This document shows, piece after piece, positions 1-10,011 of a stretch of DNA of 64,000 nucleotides; within the stretch, counting starts at the first letter, position 1, and each line of letters begins with the position of its first letter. Source of the stretch: Caulochytrium protostelioides (taxonomy: Eukaryota; Chytridiomycota; Caulochytriomycetes; Caulochytriales; Caulochytriaceae); NCBI GenBank assembly GCA_003615045.1, contig ML014141.1, forward strand, positions 62,001-126,000, given 5' to 3'. The position numbers and the translations under genes are program-made. The notes under the pieces were generated by a model. It was given only the letters and a program-made list of their open reading frames with translations, did not search any database and was not told where the DNA came from.

Positions 1-2
1 AG

Positions 3-2630
3 CGGGCCGCCGAGGCACCGATTGCGGCTGTGGCCGTGACGCCCGCCATGTCAGCCGCAGCGGTGTCGCCAGCCGCACCGGCCAAAAAGACTCCGACGTG
101 GGCGGTCGGCGCAGACCTGACGGCCGTCATCCCAGTCGTGGCCGCGCTGGCGCCGCTGCGCCTGCCTGCCGACAGGGCTTCGGAGGCGCCCTTCTGGGCC
201 ACCGTTAACAGCACGGCCGCTGACGCCTCTTCCGAAGAAGAACCGCGGGGTCACGCGGCGGGGGCCGATGCTGCCGTTGTGGCTGTTGCTGATGCTGAGG
301 TGGATGCCGATGCTGTCGAGGCCGATGTTGTCCCGGTCGCCGCAACGGAGGTGCCCGTCGTTGAGACGGCCATGCTGACGGTCAACCCGAAACGCCTCAC
401 GAACCGCTTCTCGATCGGGTGCTACCAGGACCTGAGCGCCGAGCCCGATGCGGAACCCGATATGGATGCGCTGGACGCCGCGGTGGCGCAGTTCGCGGAG
501 AAGACCGACGCGGAGGCCGACGCGGCCGCCGCATCGTCGGCGGTCGTCGTCTGGTCCTTGGACGAGACGCCAATGCTGGATGCGCCAATGCTGGACGAGC
601 AAGCATTGATCGATGTCTCGCTGTCGATGGGCGCGCCACTGGCCGTGCCCATGGATGCGGAGGACGTGGCGCCGTCGTCGACTGAGATGCCGGCCTTCTT
701 CAGCGCGCGCAGCCCGCCCGACGTGCCGTATCAGAGCACGGGTGCCAGCAAGCCGCTCGACGGCGTTGATGGCAGGCCGCTGCTGGCGAACTCGTTGCAT
801 GAAGCTGTGGATCGCGCGCTCGTCAGCAGCCTCAGCCCCGCACTGGACCCGACGACGGCGCTGCCGCCCACCGCCATGCCGAGCAGCAGCAGCCACGACA
901 GTCGCCGGTTCACCTTTGCGCTGTATGCGGACGACGAAGCCACCGACGGCTGCGGCGCGGACGAGCCCGGAGAGAAGGGGGACGACGCGAGCGACGTGGC
1001 GGATGATGGGGACGCTGTGCTTTCCGGCGACCGCTCGTTCCTCACGAGCGACAGCGTGCCCGAGCTCGCGGACACGAGTCAGGCCTCGCTCACGCCGCCC
1101 TCCGTCGCAACGACGGAGCTGCCGCCCGCGGTGCTGCCGATGACCCTCGACGACGTCGGGCTCGACAACGCGATCTACATCGGGACCGACCACGAGATGT
1201 CGGAATCGCAACAGAAGCGTTTGACGAGTTTCTCGTTCTCGGAGTATGCGATTATGACACCGATTGAAGCCGATGCCCCCGATGCGCTCGGCGAGGCGCT
1301 GGAGGCGCATGTCTCGGCGCTGGCGCTGCCGGACGCGGTGCCCGCTGACGCGCAACCGATCGAGGCAGCGGCTGAAGCCGGAGAAGCCGTCCGCCATGCC
1401 GCGATGGAGCCGGTCGATCGGGCCGTCAGCGAGGCGCTGGTGATTGACCACGACGACGAAATCCATGTCGTGGATGATGACGACGCGGATGACGAGAGCG
1501 ACGACACGGACGACGACGGCGGCGATGACGGCGATCGCGAGGCAGCCGACAGCGAGGCAGCCGAAAGCGAAGATGTCGGCGACGGCGACGACGCCATGAG
1601 CGAGGCGGAAGCTGATGTCAGCCACAGCAACGACCCTGTTCGGCCGCTGCGGTCCTCCGACGAGGCTTGCGACGCCGTGGCGGCACTCAATGCGTATGCG
1701 CCGCCCGTCACGATGGGCCCGTCGGCCTCACGTCGTGAGAGCGCCGCGAGCGCCGCGAGTGCCACCTCGCAGGCGTCGCACGTGGCGTCGTCGTCGGCGA
1801 TCTCGCAGGCCAAGCTGGCCGTGGCCTCTGCGCCGCGCCAGGCCTGGCTGCGCGACGAGTATGCGTTCTGCGACGTGCTCGCTCGGCTCGTCGCCTCCCT
1901 CGAGCGCTTCCTCGCGAGTCCCGCGCCGGATGTCGCGTTCGAGGCCGGCGGCCCGCTGAGCCGGCCCTGGTATGACTCACGCCGCAACGACGTCGAGCGC
2001 GTCTGCGCCGTGCTCCGGCCGCTCTACGAGCAGCACCGCGTGCTGGCCGAGACCCTCGCAGACCCGAGCGCCGACGACGCCGTTCTCGGCAAAGCCTACT
2101 ACGCCTTTGCCAGCGCCATCAACACGCCGTACGTGACGCTCGCGGCGCTCGCGACCTCGGACGCCGAAGCGTGCGCGTTCGCCGTGCTCCACATGCCGAC
2201 CGCCGACGCCGTCCTCACCGACGCGAAGGACGCGGCGCCGGCCGCCGTTCGCGGCTACCCGTCGCCCAAGTCGCCGGCAGCGGCCGCCGGCGCGCAGGCC
2301 CGTGCCGATCCGTACCGACTCGCGATGGACCAGGTCCGCCAGGACGTCGAGCGCGACGCAGCGCTCCGTAGCGCGCGCTACATGCCGCCCGAGGCGGTCA
2401 TGGACTACATGCCGATGCTGACCACGTGGGCCGCGGTCCTGCGTCTGCCTCTGGCGCGGCTGTCGGTGTACCGCGAGTGGCAGACCGGGGCTACGCCGAC
2501 GCCAGCGGCACGCCCCGCCGCCCTCGGCCCCTCCAAGTGGGCCCGCCTCGCCGGCCTCAAGCTGGGCCAGCTCGCGTCCCTCGTGCATCCCCAGGACGGC
2601 GCGGCCATCCAGGCCGTGCTGCCACGCTAA
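3..2630 (+). CDS. Acidic low-complexity protein, possible divergent RhoGEF (DH-like) domain, 5' partial
   Basis: The frame is open from the left edge of the window to TAA at 2628, so the true start is probably outside. The first in-frame ATG is at 48, and from there the product is about 860 residues. Roughly the first 600 residues are Ala/Asp/Glu-rich and probably disordered, with an acidic run of Asp near residues 475-520. The last 250 residues look folded. The segment from about residue 603 (DEYAFCDVLARLVASLERF) through a helix ending HRVLAETLAD to AYYAFASAINTPYVTLAALA has the spacing of Dbl-homology helices: an N-terminal conserved region, then the gap, then a Y-x-x-Y-type helix. A later VMDYMPMLTTW stretch could match the conserved helix 5. 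If so, it would be a guanine nucleotide exchange factor for a Rho-family GTPase. This is a fold-level guess with no catalytic residue identified; no PH domain follows. The gene converges on the Nudix gene 123 bp away. Confidence 0.6.
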   Translation, partial: RAAEAPIAAVAVTPAMSAAAVSPAAPAKKTPTWAVGADLTAVIPVVAALAPLRLPADRASEAPFWATVNSTAADASSEEEPRGHAAGADAAVVAVADAEVDADAVEADVVPVAATEVPVVETAMLTVNPKRLTNRFSIGCYQDLSAEPDAEPDMDALDAAVAQFAEKTDAEADAAAASSAVVVWSLDETPMLDAPMLDEQALIDVSLSMGAPLAVPMDAEDVAPSSTEMPAFFSARSPPDVPYQSTGASKPLDGVDGRPLLANSLHEAVDRALVSSLSPALDPTTALPPTAMPSSSSHDSRRFTFALYADDEATDGCGADEPGEKGDDASDVADDGDAVLSGDRSFLTSDSVPELADTSQASLTPPSVATTELPPAVLPMTLDDVGLDNAIYIGTDHEMSESQQKRLTSFSFSEYAIMTPIEADAPDALGEALEAHVSALALPDAVPADAQPIEAAAEAGEAVRHAAMEPVDRAVSEALVIDHDDEIHVVDDDDADDESDDTDDDGGDDGDREAADSEAAESEDVGDGDDAMSEAEADVSHSNDPVRPLRSSDEACDAVAALNAYAPPVTMGPSASRRESAASAASATSQASHVASSSAISQAKLAVASAPRQAWLRDEYAFCDVLARLVASLERFLASPAPDVAFEAGGPLSRPWYDSRRNDVERVCAVLRPLYEQHRVLAETLADPSADDAVLGKAYYAFASAINTPYVTLAALATSDAEACAFAVLHMPTADAVLTDAKDAAPAAVRGYPSPKSPAAAAGAQARADPYRLAMDQVRQDVERDAALRSARYMPPEAVMDYMPMLTTWAAVLRLPLARLSVYREWQTGATPTPAARPAALGPSKWARLAGLKLGQLASLVHPQDGAAIQAVLPR

Positions 2631-2753
2631 AAAGGCATTGCATGCATCATCCACGCTTCTCTTTAGATAGGAATGGATGCACACATCCTTCAGTAGACAC
2701 AGATCCTACAGGTAACTGGCAAGTCTTGGGATGCCTGCTTGGCGAGGGCAGCG

Positions 2754-3884
2754 CTAGGCGCGTGGCGGAGAGAGCGATGCGGTCGTCCCGTCGGTCGTGA
2801 CGGCTTCCGGCGTCGTCCACGAGGCCTCGGGCAGCGGGTGGCGGTAGTGCAGCAGCGCATTCAGCTCCGCGATGCCGTCGCAGTTCTCGGGGTGGAGGAA
2901 CCCCGACCGGATGAGGTAGTCGATGACGACGAGGGCGCTTTCAGGCATGAACCGGCCGTCGAGCACGTGGCGCAGCACGTCGTCGAGCGGCATCAGCTCG
3001 AACTGGGCCACCTCGCCGTCGCTCGGCTCCGGCACCTCATCGTCGCGGAGCTCGAGGTCGTAGACATACTCGGTATCGAGAATGAGCCCCCACACCGGCG
3101 TCGGGCCGAACGGCGGGTCGTACCGAGCGAGCCCGATGGAGCCCGCATACCGCGCGCGGATGGCCACGGCCGGCGCGAGCCCCGCTTCTTCCGCGGCCTC
3201 GCGGACCATCGTGGTCCGGGGCGTGCTCGCAGCGGGGATGCCGCCGCCGACCATGTTGTCGAGGCGCCCTGGCCACGTGGGCTTCGTCAGGGCGCGCGTC
3301 GCGATCCACATGCGGGTCACGCCGTCGCGGCCGCGCACGATGCCGTTCACGTGGATGCCGTAGCACCGCACCCCGAACAGTGGCCGCGCCGCCCGCTCGA
3401 TGCTCAGCAGGTGCCGTCCGTCTGCATCGACCAGCGAGCACGGCTCGTCGCGCCACCCGCGCAGCGGCGACAGCAGCCGCGCGTCGACCGTCGGCTGGTC
3501 CGCCGTCGGCACCGCCGCGGTGAGCGGTGATGCCGATCCGGAGGCTAATGGCGCCGTCAAGGCCATGCGCCGCCAGGCGGCCATCAGCTCGGCGAGCGCG
3601 GCGGTCGCAGCGGCGGCGTCGCCGTCATGCTGGAGCTCGACAGCGGTCGGCTCGCCGGTCACCGGGTCTCCCACTGCGCGCAGCGGCGGCGCGAGCAGGC
3701 CGAGGAGCTGCGGGCGGAGGTAGCCGACCACCTGGCGGCGGCAGCGGAGGGGCACGGCGACCCGGCCGTCGCTCTCGATCTGCCGTGCGGGGTCCCAGTT
3801 CGAGCAGGCGCGCACGAAGGCCTGCAGCTGCTGCCCGAGCGAGTGCGCTGGCACCGCCCGCGGCGGGAGATCGGCGGTCGCCAT
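2754..3884 (-). CDS. DUF4743 plus Nudix hydrolase (thiamine-diphosphate-type Nudix family)
   Basis: This belongs to the family of yeast YJR142W, plant NUDT20/24 and the N-terminal half of fission yeast Tnr3. Members pair a DUF4743 domain with a Nudix domain and act on damaged thiamine diphosphate analogues such as the oxo- and oxy- forms, removing one phosphate. DUF4743 begins about 14 residues after the chosen start (LQAFVRACSNWDP). The Nudix region follows: the box is GGGIPAAST...REAAEEAGL at about residues 211-236. The family's downstream signature YDLELRDDEVPEPSDGEV is clear, as is ALVVIDYLIRSGFLHPEN. The usual first Glu of the Nudix box (Gx5E) is not present; the REUXEE core is intact. 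Start choice: the ATG at 3884 has A at -3 and G at +4 and begins just before the domain. The frame remains open upstream, with ATGs at 3962 and 4064. Family confidence is high; the substrate is inferred. Confidence 0.88.
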   Translation of the reverse strand: MATADLPPRAVPAHSLGQQLQAFVRACSNWDPARQIESDGRVAVPLRCRRQVVGYLRPQLLGLLAPPLRAVGDPVTGEPTAVELQHDGDAAAATAALAELMAAWRRMALTAPLASGSASPLTAAVPTADQPTVDARLLSPLRGWRDEPCSLVDADGRHLLSIERAARPLFGVRCYGIHVNGIVRGRDGVTRMWIATRALTKPTWPGRLDNMVGGGIPAASTPRTTMVREAAEEAGLAPAVAIRARYAGSIGLARYDPPFGPTPVWGLILDTEYVYDLELRDDEVPEPSDGEVAQFELMPLDDVLRHVLDGRFMPESALVVIDYLIRSGFLHPENCDGIAELNALLHYRHPLPEASWTTPEAVTTDGTTASLSPPRA

Positions 3885-4602
3885 CCTGGAGGAAGGGTCG
3901 GGCGGAGTTTCTAGCGGAGAGTCGGCGGGGCAGCGGGCGGCGTGCCGCGATGGCGGAGACATGACCGCGACCACGGGTCGCCACCACGGGTCGTCACCAC
4001 GGGTCGCCACCACCGACGCCGCTGTGCTCTCGACGACATCGACGCATGCCGCACGCCGCCGCATCCTATCGGTTCGCCCCGATAAGCGCTTCCGCTGGTA
4101 CGGCCGAGACGGCGGGTAGAGGCGTCATCATGACCGAGGCATTGCGGGGAACCTGAGCCGCGTGGCGTGGGCGACGCCAACGGCGAAAGGGGAGGACGCC
4201 GGGCGAGTGCGGCGCCCGCGGCGCGCACAGCGGACCCCTGGACGGAGTGTGGCCGACTGCCTGGCCGGCAGCGAGCGGGGCCCGTGGCCGGTGGCCGGAG
4301 TCGCGGTCGGGTGGATCGTCCTCGCCGAACGCTCAGTGCTGCACGGCGCGTGCAGGGGCACGTGGACGCCGGTGGAGTGATCATCACGCGGGCGGCTTCA
4401 AACGCGCATGAGGAGAGCGATGCGCGAAGCCGCTTAGTCGACCGATCGTGTGCGAGGACCGATCGGGCCCTCATGAAGCCAAGCGATGCGCTGGTGTGCG
4501 ATACGAGACCTCGGACGACATTTCGCCGAAATCGCCTCTTCTCCTTGGAGCCACGCGATCGTCTGCCTGCCCGTCCCGCCTCGCCGGCTTTCTTCTCGCA
4601 CG
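3885..4602. other. Divergent promoter region between the Nudix gene and PPM1
   Basis: About 720 bp between two divergent starts. It holds a 13-bp tandem repeat at 3972-4010 and otherwise GC-rich sequence without a recognisable gene. The Nudix frame stays open through its left part to 4064, so some of it may be 5' coding or untranslated sequence of that gene. Confidence 0.6.
3972..4010. repeat. 13-bp tandem repeat, three copies
   Basis: Three head-to-tail copies of CACGGGTCGCCAC, the middle one with a single C-to-T change. It lies just upstream of the preferred Nudix start, in the candidate 5' region. Confidence 0.9.
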
Positions 4603-5733
4603 ATGGATCCCTGCCACACGGTCCCGCTGTCGCAGGACGAGGCGGTCCAAGGCACGAACGATGATGCCGCCATCTCCCGAGCGTAAGCACCCCCCTTAAT
4701 GTGGTCGACGATGCTGAGACGACCGTCTCTCCAGCTCTCCCTCTGGTCGAGTCCGAATCATATGGACCCGCGGTATGACATTGATGGACGGCTCACCGAA
4801 ACACATGGAACATGGACGGATCGACGTACCGTGGTCGGACGCCACCCGCCGCTTTGCCACAGATCGGCCGTCACGGCGGGCTATATGGAGGATCCGTATG
4901 CCAAGGTCTTTGTGAAGCGGCCGCCGCGCAAGCCGCCGCTCATCAACCGCGGCACGTATACGCGGACGCTGGTGCTTGACCAGCTGATGGACGCCTTTGT
5001 GGCGCGCTTCCATGCGGAGGCGCCGGCGACGCCCGTGCAGATCGTCTCGCTCGGCGCCGGCAGCGACACGCGCTTCTTCCGCCGCGCCGCGACGTGGCCC
5101 CAGCCGTTCCTCTACTACGAAATCGACTTCCCCCAGATCACGGGCCGCAAGGGCCAGACGGTCGCGCGCAACCGCGCGACCGCCGCGCATCTGCCCGACT
5201 ACCACGTCGAGTGCGGCGGGCTCGACCTCCATACCGAGACGTACCACCTGGTCTCGGGCGACCTGCGCCAGTGGGCGGCGGAGATCGTGCCCAAGCTGGT
5301 CGCGCACGGGTTCGATCCCGCGCGGCCGACGGTGTATCTGTCGGAGTGCGTGCTCGTCTACATGGATGCTGCGGACGCGAACGCGATCCTCGACTGGGTC
5401 ACGGCGAACGCGGGCACGCGCGCGGCCTTCGTTGTCTACGAGCAGATCCGACCGCACGACGCCTTCGGCCAGCAGATGCTGGCCAATCTGCAGCAGCGGC
5501 ATCTGGCGCTGCCGGGGCTCCTTGGCTGCGACGACCTCGCGGCGCAGCAAGCTCGTTTCGCCGAACGCGGGTGGGCCACCGTCGAGGCCCTCGACATGCG
5601 CCAGGCGTGGGAGCGCCTCGTGCCGGCCGAGGAGAAGGCCCGCGTCGCGAAGCTCGAGATCTTTGACGAAGTCGAGGAGTGGCATCTGCTGATGGAACAC
5701 TATGCGATTGTCCACGCCGAGTACCAACGATAA
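4603..5733 (+). CDS. PPM1: Leucine carboxyl methyltransferase of PP2A (LCMT1/Ppm1), two exons
   Basis: Predicted exons are 4603-4682 and 4863-5733, giving 316 residues; the 180-bp intron starts GTAAGC and ends ACAG. Splicing joins VQGTNDDAAISRA to SAVTAGYMEDPYAKVF, which restores the conserved family N-terminus. An uninterrupted frame also runs from 4699, but it lacks this motif. The protein is the SAM-dependent enzyme that methylates the C-terminal leucine of the PP2A catalytic subunit and so favours binding of regulatory B subunits. Visible motifs are the SAM-binding loop IVSLGAGSDTRFF (from residue 87), YYEIDFP, SECVLVYM, and the family element EQIRPHDAFGQQM. The substrate-side segment INRGTYTR is also present. 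Length is close to that of yeast Ppm1 (about 330). The cytosolic role is taken from the family. A perfect 40-bp palindrome lies about 75 bp after the stop. Confidence 0.93.
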
Positions 5734-5808
5734 TTCATGTAAAACCCCGTCACGTTACCTCACCGGTGAGCCGCATCTCTGCAAGCACTGAAGGTCGATT
5801 GCTGCGCC

Positions 5809-5848
5809 CGACGTATCATGCATGATCATGATCATGCATGATACGTCG
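5809..5848. repeat. Perfect 40-bp palindrome
   Basis: A sequence that equals its own reverse complement over all 40 bases, built of CGACGTATCATGCATGAT arms around a CATG centre. The pairing stops exactly at 5808/5849. It can form a hairpin in RNA or a cruciform in DNA. Its position about 75 bp downstream of the PPM1 stop puts it in the likely 3' UTR or termination zone. Confidence 0.95.
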
Positions 5849-6927
5849 ATCATCGACGATCGTGGGCGGATTCAATGACATGATGAACCACCCCCGGGAA
5901 CTCCCCCTGCAAGCCTGCGCTTCGCCTGAGGAGCGCGCGTGAGGTCCGCGCGAGGGCCATCCAGACGATGAACGTGGCCAATGCTTCCTGGCGCGTCACG
6001 ACCACGCCAACGCATGGTGGTATGCTGGCAGGCTCCCGTTGTCGCTTGATGCGCATTCGCGCTTCATGCGGCCGTGCGACGACGATCCGCGCGACGCGAG
6101 GCCGAGGTGAGAGAAGCCGCGTGCCTGCTGGCCGCGGAGGCGGCACGGCGCCGGGTCGCCGCAACTCCGATCGCCCCTCCCGGGACCACCCCTCACCACC
6201 CGCCACGCGATCCGCGCCCTGCGGCTGCCGCGGGCGAAGCCGCAGTGCCCTTTCGCTGCGAAGCGCCATAACAGAGACGCGCCGCCGCCGCTGCCGCCGC
6301 TCACACCTTTGTCCCACCACCGGCGGCGGCGGCGGCGCGGCGGCGGCGCGGCGCCGTGGCCGTGGCTAATCACCCTGATCGGGGAAGCGCCGCTAGGACC
6401 GATGGGCCTACGCCTACGCCGCGCAAGACCTCGACGCCGACGCCATACGCCAACGAGCAACCGCGACAGCGACAGTGATGGCCGGCATCATCGGCGGACC
6501 GATCGCCTCCAGCGCGTCGAGGCGAGCAGCACATGGCTGGTCGTGTCGACCCCTGCACCCGCGCTGAGATCCGGCGATCCTCATATCCAGCCTTGGAGAA
6601 GCCTGGACCTGCCGTCGTGGCATGCGCTGGCCAGCCCGGCACCCCTTCCTGGCCTCGCGGATCTGCCGCCCACGCAACCGCTTTTTTCTTTTTCGCTGAA
6701 TCTCCTCGCTGAAGCCCTTGGTCTGTGACGCGCGTTTCTGCACACCGCGTCGCTTCAGCCCCACGACGTATCCGACGCTGCCCATATCGCTGCTGCTTGA
6801 TCCGCCGACCCCGGTGCCGCGGGTGCCGCAAGCGGAGTCCTCCGGCGCTGCGCGGCGGGGACGCGGTGTCCGTGCCGTGAACCGTGAACCGTGAGCCATC
6901 AGCCATCAGCTATCAGACTCAAGCGAT

Positions 6928-6969
6928 AAGCGATAAGCTCAAAGCTGTAAGCGATAAGCTCAAAGCTGT
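6928..6969. repeat. 21-bp tandem repeat, two copies
   Basis: Two exact copies of a 21-bp unit beginning AAGCGATAAGCTCAAAGC. They are preceded by related short repeats (GAACCGT, CCATCAG). They lie 70-115 bp before the PH-gene ATG, so probably in its promoter or 5' UTR. Confidence 0.9.
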
Positions 6970-7040
6970 TCTGAGACCTCTCCGTCCGGGTCCGATCAGT
7001 CCCCCACCGGATCGGGCGCCGCCGCTGTTGATCGACCGCC

Positions 7041-9398
7041 ATGGCCCAATCACCGACGAGCGCTCCGGCCGCGGCCGACGCCATGATGGCCGGCGCCACG
7101 GTCCCCAGAACGCCCGTCGGCTCCACGCGCGCCTCGCAGCCGGCTCCTCCCGCCGTCCAGCAAGCCATGCCGGCCGCCGCCATGCCACCAAGACCCAAGA
7201 CCGCCATGACGGCGCCTCTGCCGCCGCCCTTCGGCGCGCCCGCGGACCGCGGCACGATCGGCCCGGCGCCGCGGCGCCCCGATTCCTCGGACGGCGTCCG
7301 CAGGCCGCCCCCGGGCGACCCGCTGGGCCGCGGCGCGCTGCACGAGACGCCCTCGCGGCAGTTCTCGGACACCGACGACTCGAACGACGAGTATGCGCAG
7401 GCCGGCGACGACGAGTTCGCGGGCGCCGCGGGGCATCTGATGCTGCTCGGGATCGATGCGCAGGAGCGCGCCGGCGCGCCGGGCACCGTGGCGCTCGCGG
7501 ACGGCGGCATCGTCGCGACGGCGGGCCCGCTGCGGCATCTCCCGCCCGACGGCGCAACCGTCGCCTTCCGCGACGCCGCGGGGCTCGCCGGCTCGGAGGA
7601 CCTGCTCGTGTTCACGCCGACCGCCAGCAGCACGCTGGCCGGCGAGCAGATCCTCAAGGCTGGCTATCTGATCAAGAAGCTCGGCCGCCGGCGCAAGTGG
7701 AAGCGCCGATGGTTTGTGCTGCGCGGCACACGGCTGACCTACTACAAGAACGACAAGGAGTACAAGCTCCTTTCCGTCATCCATCTGCTGGACATCACGA
7801 GCGTGACGGTCCACGACGACGCCAAGATGCTCCATGTCTTTAGCCTGGGCACCAGCCACGGCAAGACGCTGTATATCCAGGCCGACAGCAACACGCGGCG
7901 CAACGAATGGGTCACCATGATCCAGAACGCCGTGGCCGCCGTCCGCGCCGCGGCCCCGGCTCCGGCACCACAAGACTCGACGGCGCCCACGGCGCTGGGC
8001 GACGCGGCGCTTCTCGGGTCGGCGCCGTCCGGATCGGTGGGGTTCTCGACAAGCGTGGCCCTCGAGTCCTCGCGGCCGCCCAGCCGTGCCCACGCCACCG
8101 CGCTGGCTGCCTCGGCCCCGCTCCCGCCCGCCATGCACGTCGGCACCCGCGGCGGCACCATGACCGGCGGTCTGCTGTCGACCTCGCCGGTCGCCGTCAC
8201 CGCCACCTCGGCGCATCCGCAGGCGCCGCCGGCGCCGGCGCCGTCCGTCTCGCCGCCGCATGCGCACCGCCCGTCCGAGCCGCTCGCGATCCCGCGCAAG
8301 CGGGCCTCGGGCGCGCTCGCGTCGCCGCCGCCACCGCCCGGCGGACCGGCGTCGGCCCCGGCGGCGGCGGCGGCCGGCACGGGCGGCAGCGGCCGACCCT
8401 CGACGTCAGCGCCCGTGGCGTTGCTCCTCGCGTCCGGCGCCGTCTCGCCGCCGGCCGTCCCGTCGTCCGTCCCGCCTGCGCCGGCCGCCGACGCGCTGCC
8501 CCCGGTGACGGTCTCGAGCCGCGCCGCGTCGGCCGCGTCCAGTCGCCCGCACTCGCAGTCCACACCCGCGCTCGCCGCGCAGGGCATCCTCGTGCCCCCG
8601 CGGCCCGGCACCGCGAGCGGTGAGCCCTCGCCGAAACTCCCGCCCACCGCGGCCCCGACCGCGGGCGCCGGCTCCCAGGCCGCGTCGCCCATGGCGATCG
8701 CTGCGACCGCCGCCGCCGGACACGCGCGAGCCGCGTGCGACACGGTCGCGCCCTCGTTTTGGCTAAGCCCGCCGAGCGACGGCGCCGTCGCCACGTCTGC
8801 GCGTCGGGCGTCGCCGCGGTCGCCGGAGTCCACGGGATCCCGCCGGCCGGGCGCCTCGCCCCCGCGCTCGCTCTCGCTGCCGGGCCCGCGGTCGGCGCCC
8901 ATGGCCGTCACGGGGTCGCTCGTGGTCGACGGCCTCGACCTGCGGCCCTCGAGTTCGGACGACGACGACGACGACGACGACGACGAGGAAGCGCGGATCA
9001 TGACCCAGCAGGTGCTGGCGCGGACGGCGGCGCAGGCGGCCCAAGCTGCCCCAGACTCCGTAATGGACAACCGCGTCGTCTTCCAGGGCTTCCTGCACCG
9101 CCAGGGCAAGCGCAAGAACTCGTGGAAGCGCAAGTGGTATGTGATCCGCGCCGGCAAGCTCTGGTCCTACAAGAACCAGAAAGAGTACCAGGTCAGCCGC
9201 GTGGTGCCGCTCGAGGCCGTGCAGGACGTGCAGCCATGCGAGGGCCAGGGCGGCACGCATATCTGGTGCTTCAAGCTCACCATGAGCAAGCGCACCGTCA
9301 TTCTGTGCGCTGAGACCGAGTCGGTGCGCTCGCAGTGGTTGACGTCCCTGCTGCAGACCATCGAGGCCGTCCGCCGAGAAACGAGCATGAGCACCTGA
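7041..9398 (+). CDS. Tandem PH-domain protein
   Basis: 785 residues from the ATG at 7041, one exon. Two pleckstrin-homology domains are evident. PH1 spans about residues 203-300 (QILKAGYLIKKLGRRRKWKRRWFVLRG, ending WVTMIQNAV). PH2 spans about 675-780 (FQGFLHRQGKRKNSWKRKWYVI, ending WLTSLLQTI). Each has the basic beta1-beta2 loop expected for phosphoinositide binding and the invariant C-terminal Trp. The 370-residue linker is Pro/Ala/Ser-rich and probably disordered, and ends with nine GAC-coded Asp residues (8958-8984). No catalytic domain is seen. The likely role is a membrane-recruited adaptor at phosphoinositide-rich membranes, but ligand and partners cannot be read from sequence. It is in tandem with RFC5, with about 610 bp between them. 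Confidence 0.88.
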   Translation: MAQSPTSAPAAADAMMAGATVPRTPVGSTRASQPAPPAVQQAMPAAAMPPRPKTAMTAPLPPPFGAPADRGTIGPAPRRPDSSDGVRRPPPGDPLGRGALHETPSRQFSDTDDSNDEYAQAGDDEFAGAAGHLMLLGIDAQERAGAPGTVALADGGIVATAGPLRHLPPDGATVAFRDAAGLAGSEDLLVFTPTASSTLAGEQILKAGYLIKKLGRRRKWKRRWFVLRGTRLTYYKNDKEYKLLSVIHLLDITSVTVHDDAKMLHVFSLGTSHGKTLYIQADSNTRRNEWVTMIQNAVAAVRAAAPAPAPQDSTAPTALGDAALLGSAPSGSVGFSTSVALESSRPPSRAHATALAASAPLPPAMHVGTRGGTMTGGLLSTSPVAVTATSAHPQAPPAPAPSVSPPHAHRPSEPLAIPRKRASGALASPPPPPGGPASAPAAAAAGTGGSGRPSTSAPVALLLASGAVSPPAVPSSVPPAPAADALPPVTVSSRAASAASSRPHSQSTPALAAQGILVPPRPGTASGEPSPKLPPTAAPTAGAGSQAASPMAIAATAAAGHARAACDTVAPSFWLSPPSDGAVATSARRASPRSPESTGSRRPGASPPRSLSLPGPRSAPMAVTGSLVVDGLDLRPSSSDDDDDDDDDEEARIMTQQVLARTAAQAAQAAPDSVMDNRVVFQGFLHRQGKRKNSWKRKWYVIRAGKLWSYKNQKEYQVSRVVPLEAVQDVQPCEGQGGTHIWCFKLTMSKRTVILCAETESVRSQWLTSLLQTIEAVRRETSMST

Positions 9399-10011
9399 TG
9401 CATCGTGGACGCCGTCGATGATGTCGGATGGTAAGTGTGCGTGTGCGTCCCTGATGCCGATCTCTAAAGCTTTACACTCTCTCATGTTGTTCAAGTGGGG
9501 GTGTGATCGATAGAAGCGGGGTGATAGATAAAAAGGCGGGGAGCCAAGCCACGCGGGGAGGGCCATGCTTTCGCCAGTGGCGAGGACCCCTGGGGGCGAC
9601 CCGGAAAGCGCGGGGCTTTCGCTTCGCCCGACGGACTCGAGGCGCACCAGGGACACTCCGCCGGGATGGACGATCTACTGACAGCGATACCCAGACGCTG
9701 GTCCTCGGGGGAGGCATAGTCCGGTCCGCACGCTGACGATAAGCAAGAAGACGACCGCATCGAGCGTCGACGGCGCACGAGGAACTGTCCGCACCCCGCG
9801 ACGACCCTTCTGCTAAGATTCTCCGTTCAGAATATCGACCGCGCCGACGTGACCCTCTCTCTCGCCGAACTGACGTCCTCCTGAGTGACCATACCCACAC
9901 CCGCGCATGGTGTGACGCCTGCGCGATCACGACCGGTCATCCGCATCTCAGACCGGTTGGTCCGACATCGACCTCCCAGCGCCCGAGCGCCGAGCGCATC
10001 GAACTGCCGCC
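9399..10011. other. Intergenic region before RFC5
   Basis: About 610 bp between two plus-strand genes. I see no coding exon or RNA gene; it should contain the PH-gene 3' UTR and the RFC5 promoter. Confidence 0.6.

Larger units (their letters stand above)
5734..7040. other. Intergenic region between PPM1 and the tandem-PH gene
   Basis: No convincing gene. It contains the 40-bp palindrome at 5809-5848, and just before the PH gene a run of short direct repeats (about 6880-6970). The open frames here on both strands have irregular third-position composition and no recognisable motif. Confidence 0.6.

Noticed and set aside
4699-4862. N-terminal extension of PPM1 from the uninterrupted frame at 4699
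   Set aside because: It replaces the conserved GTNDDAAISR-SAVTAGY start with unrelated sequence; the spliced model restores the family motif exactly.
9491-9778. Short minus-strand frames between the PH gene and RFC5
   Set aside because: No motif, overlapping alternatives in other frames, and no promoter-like context.
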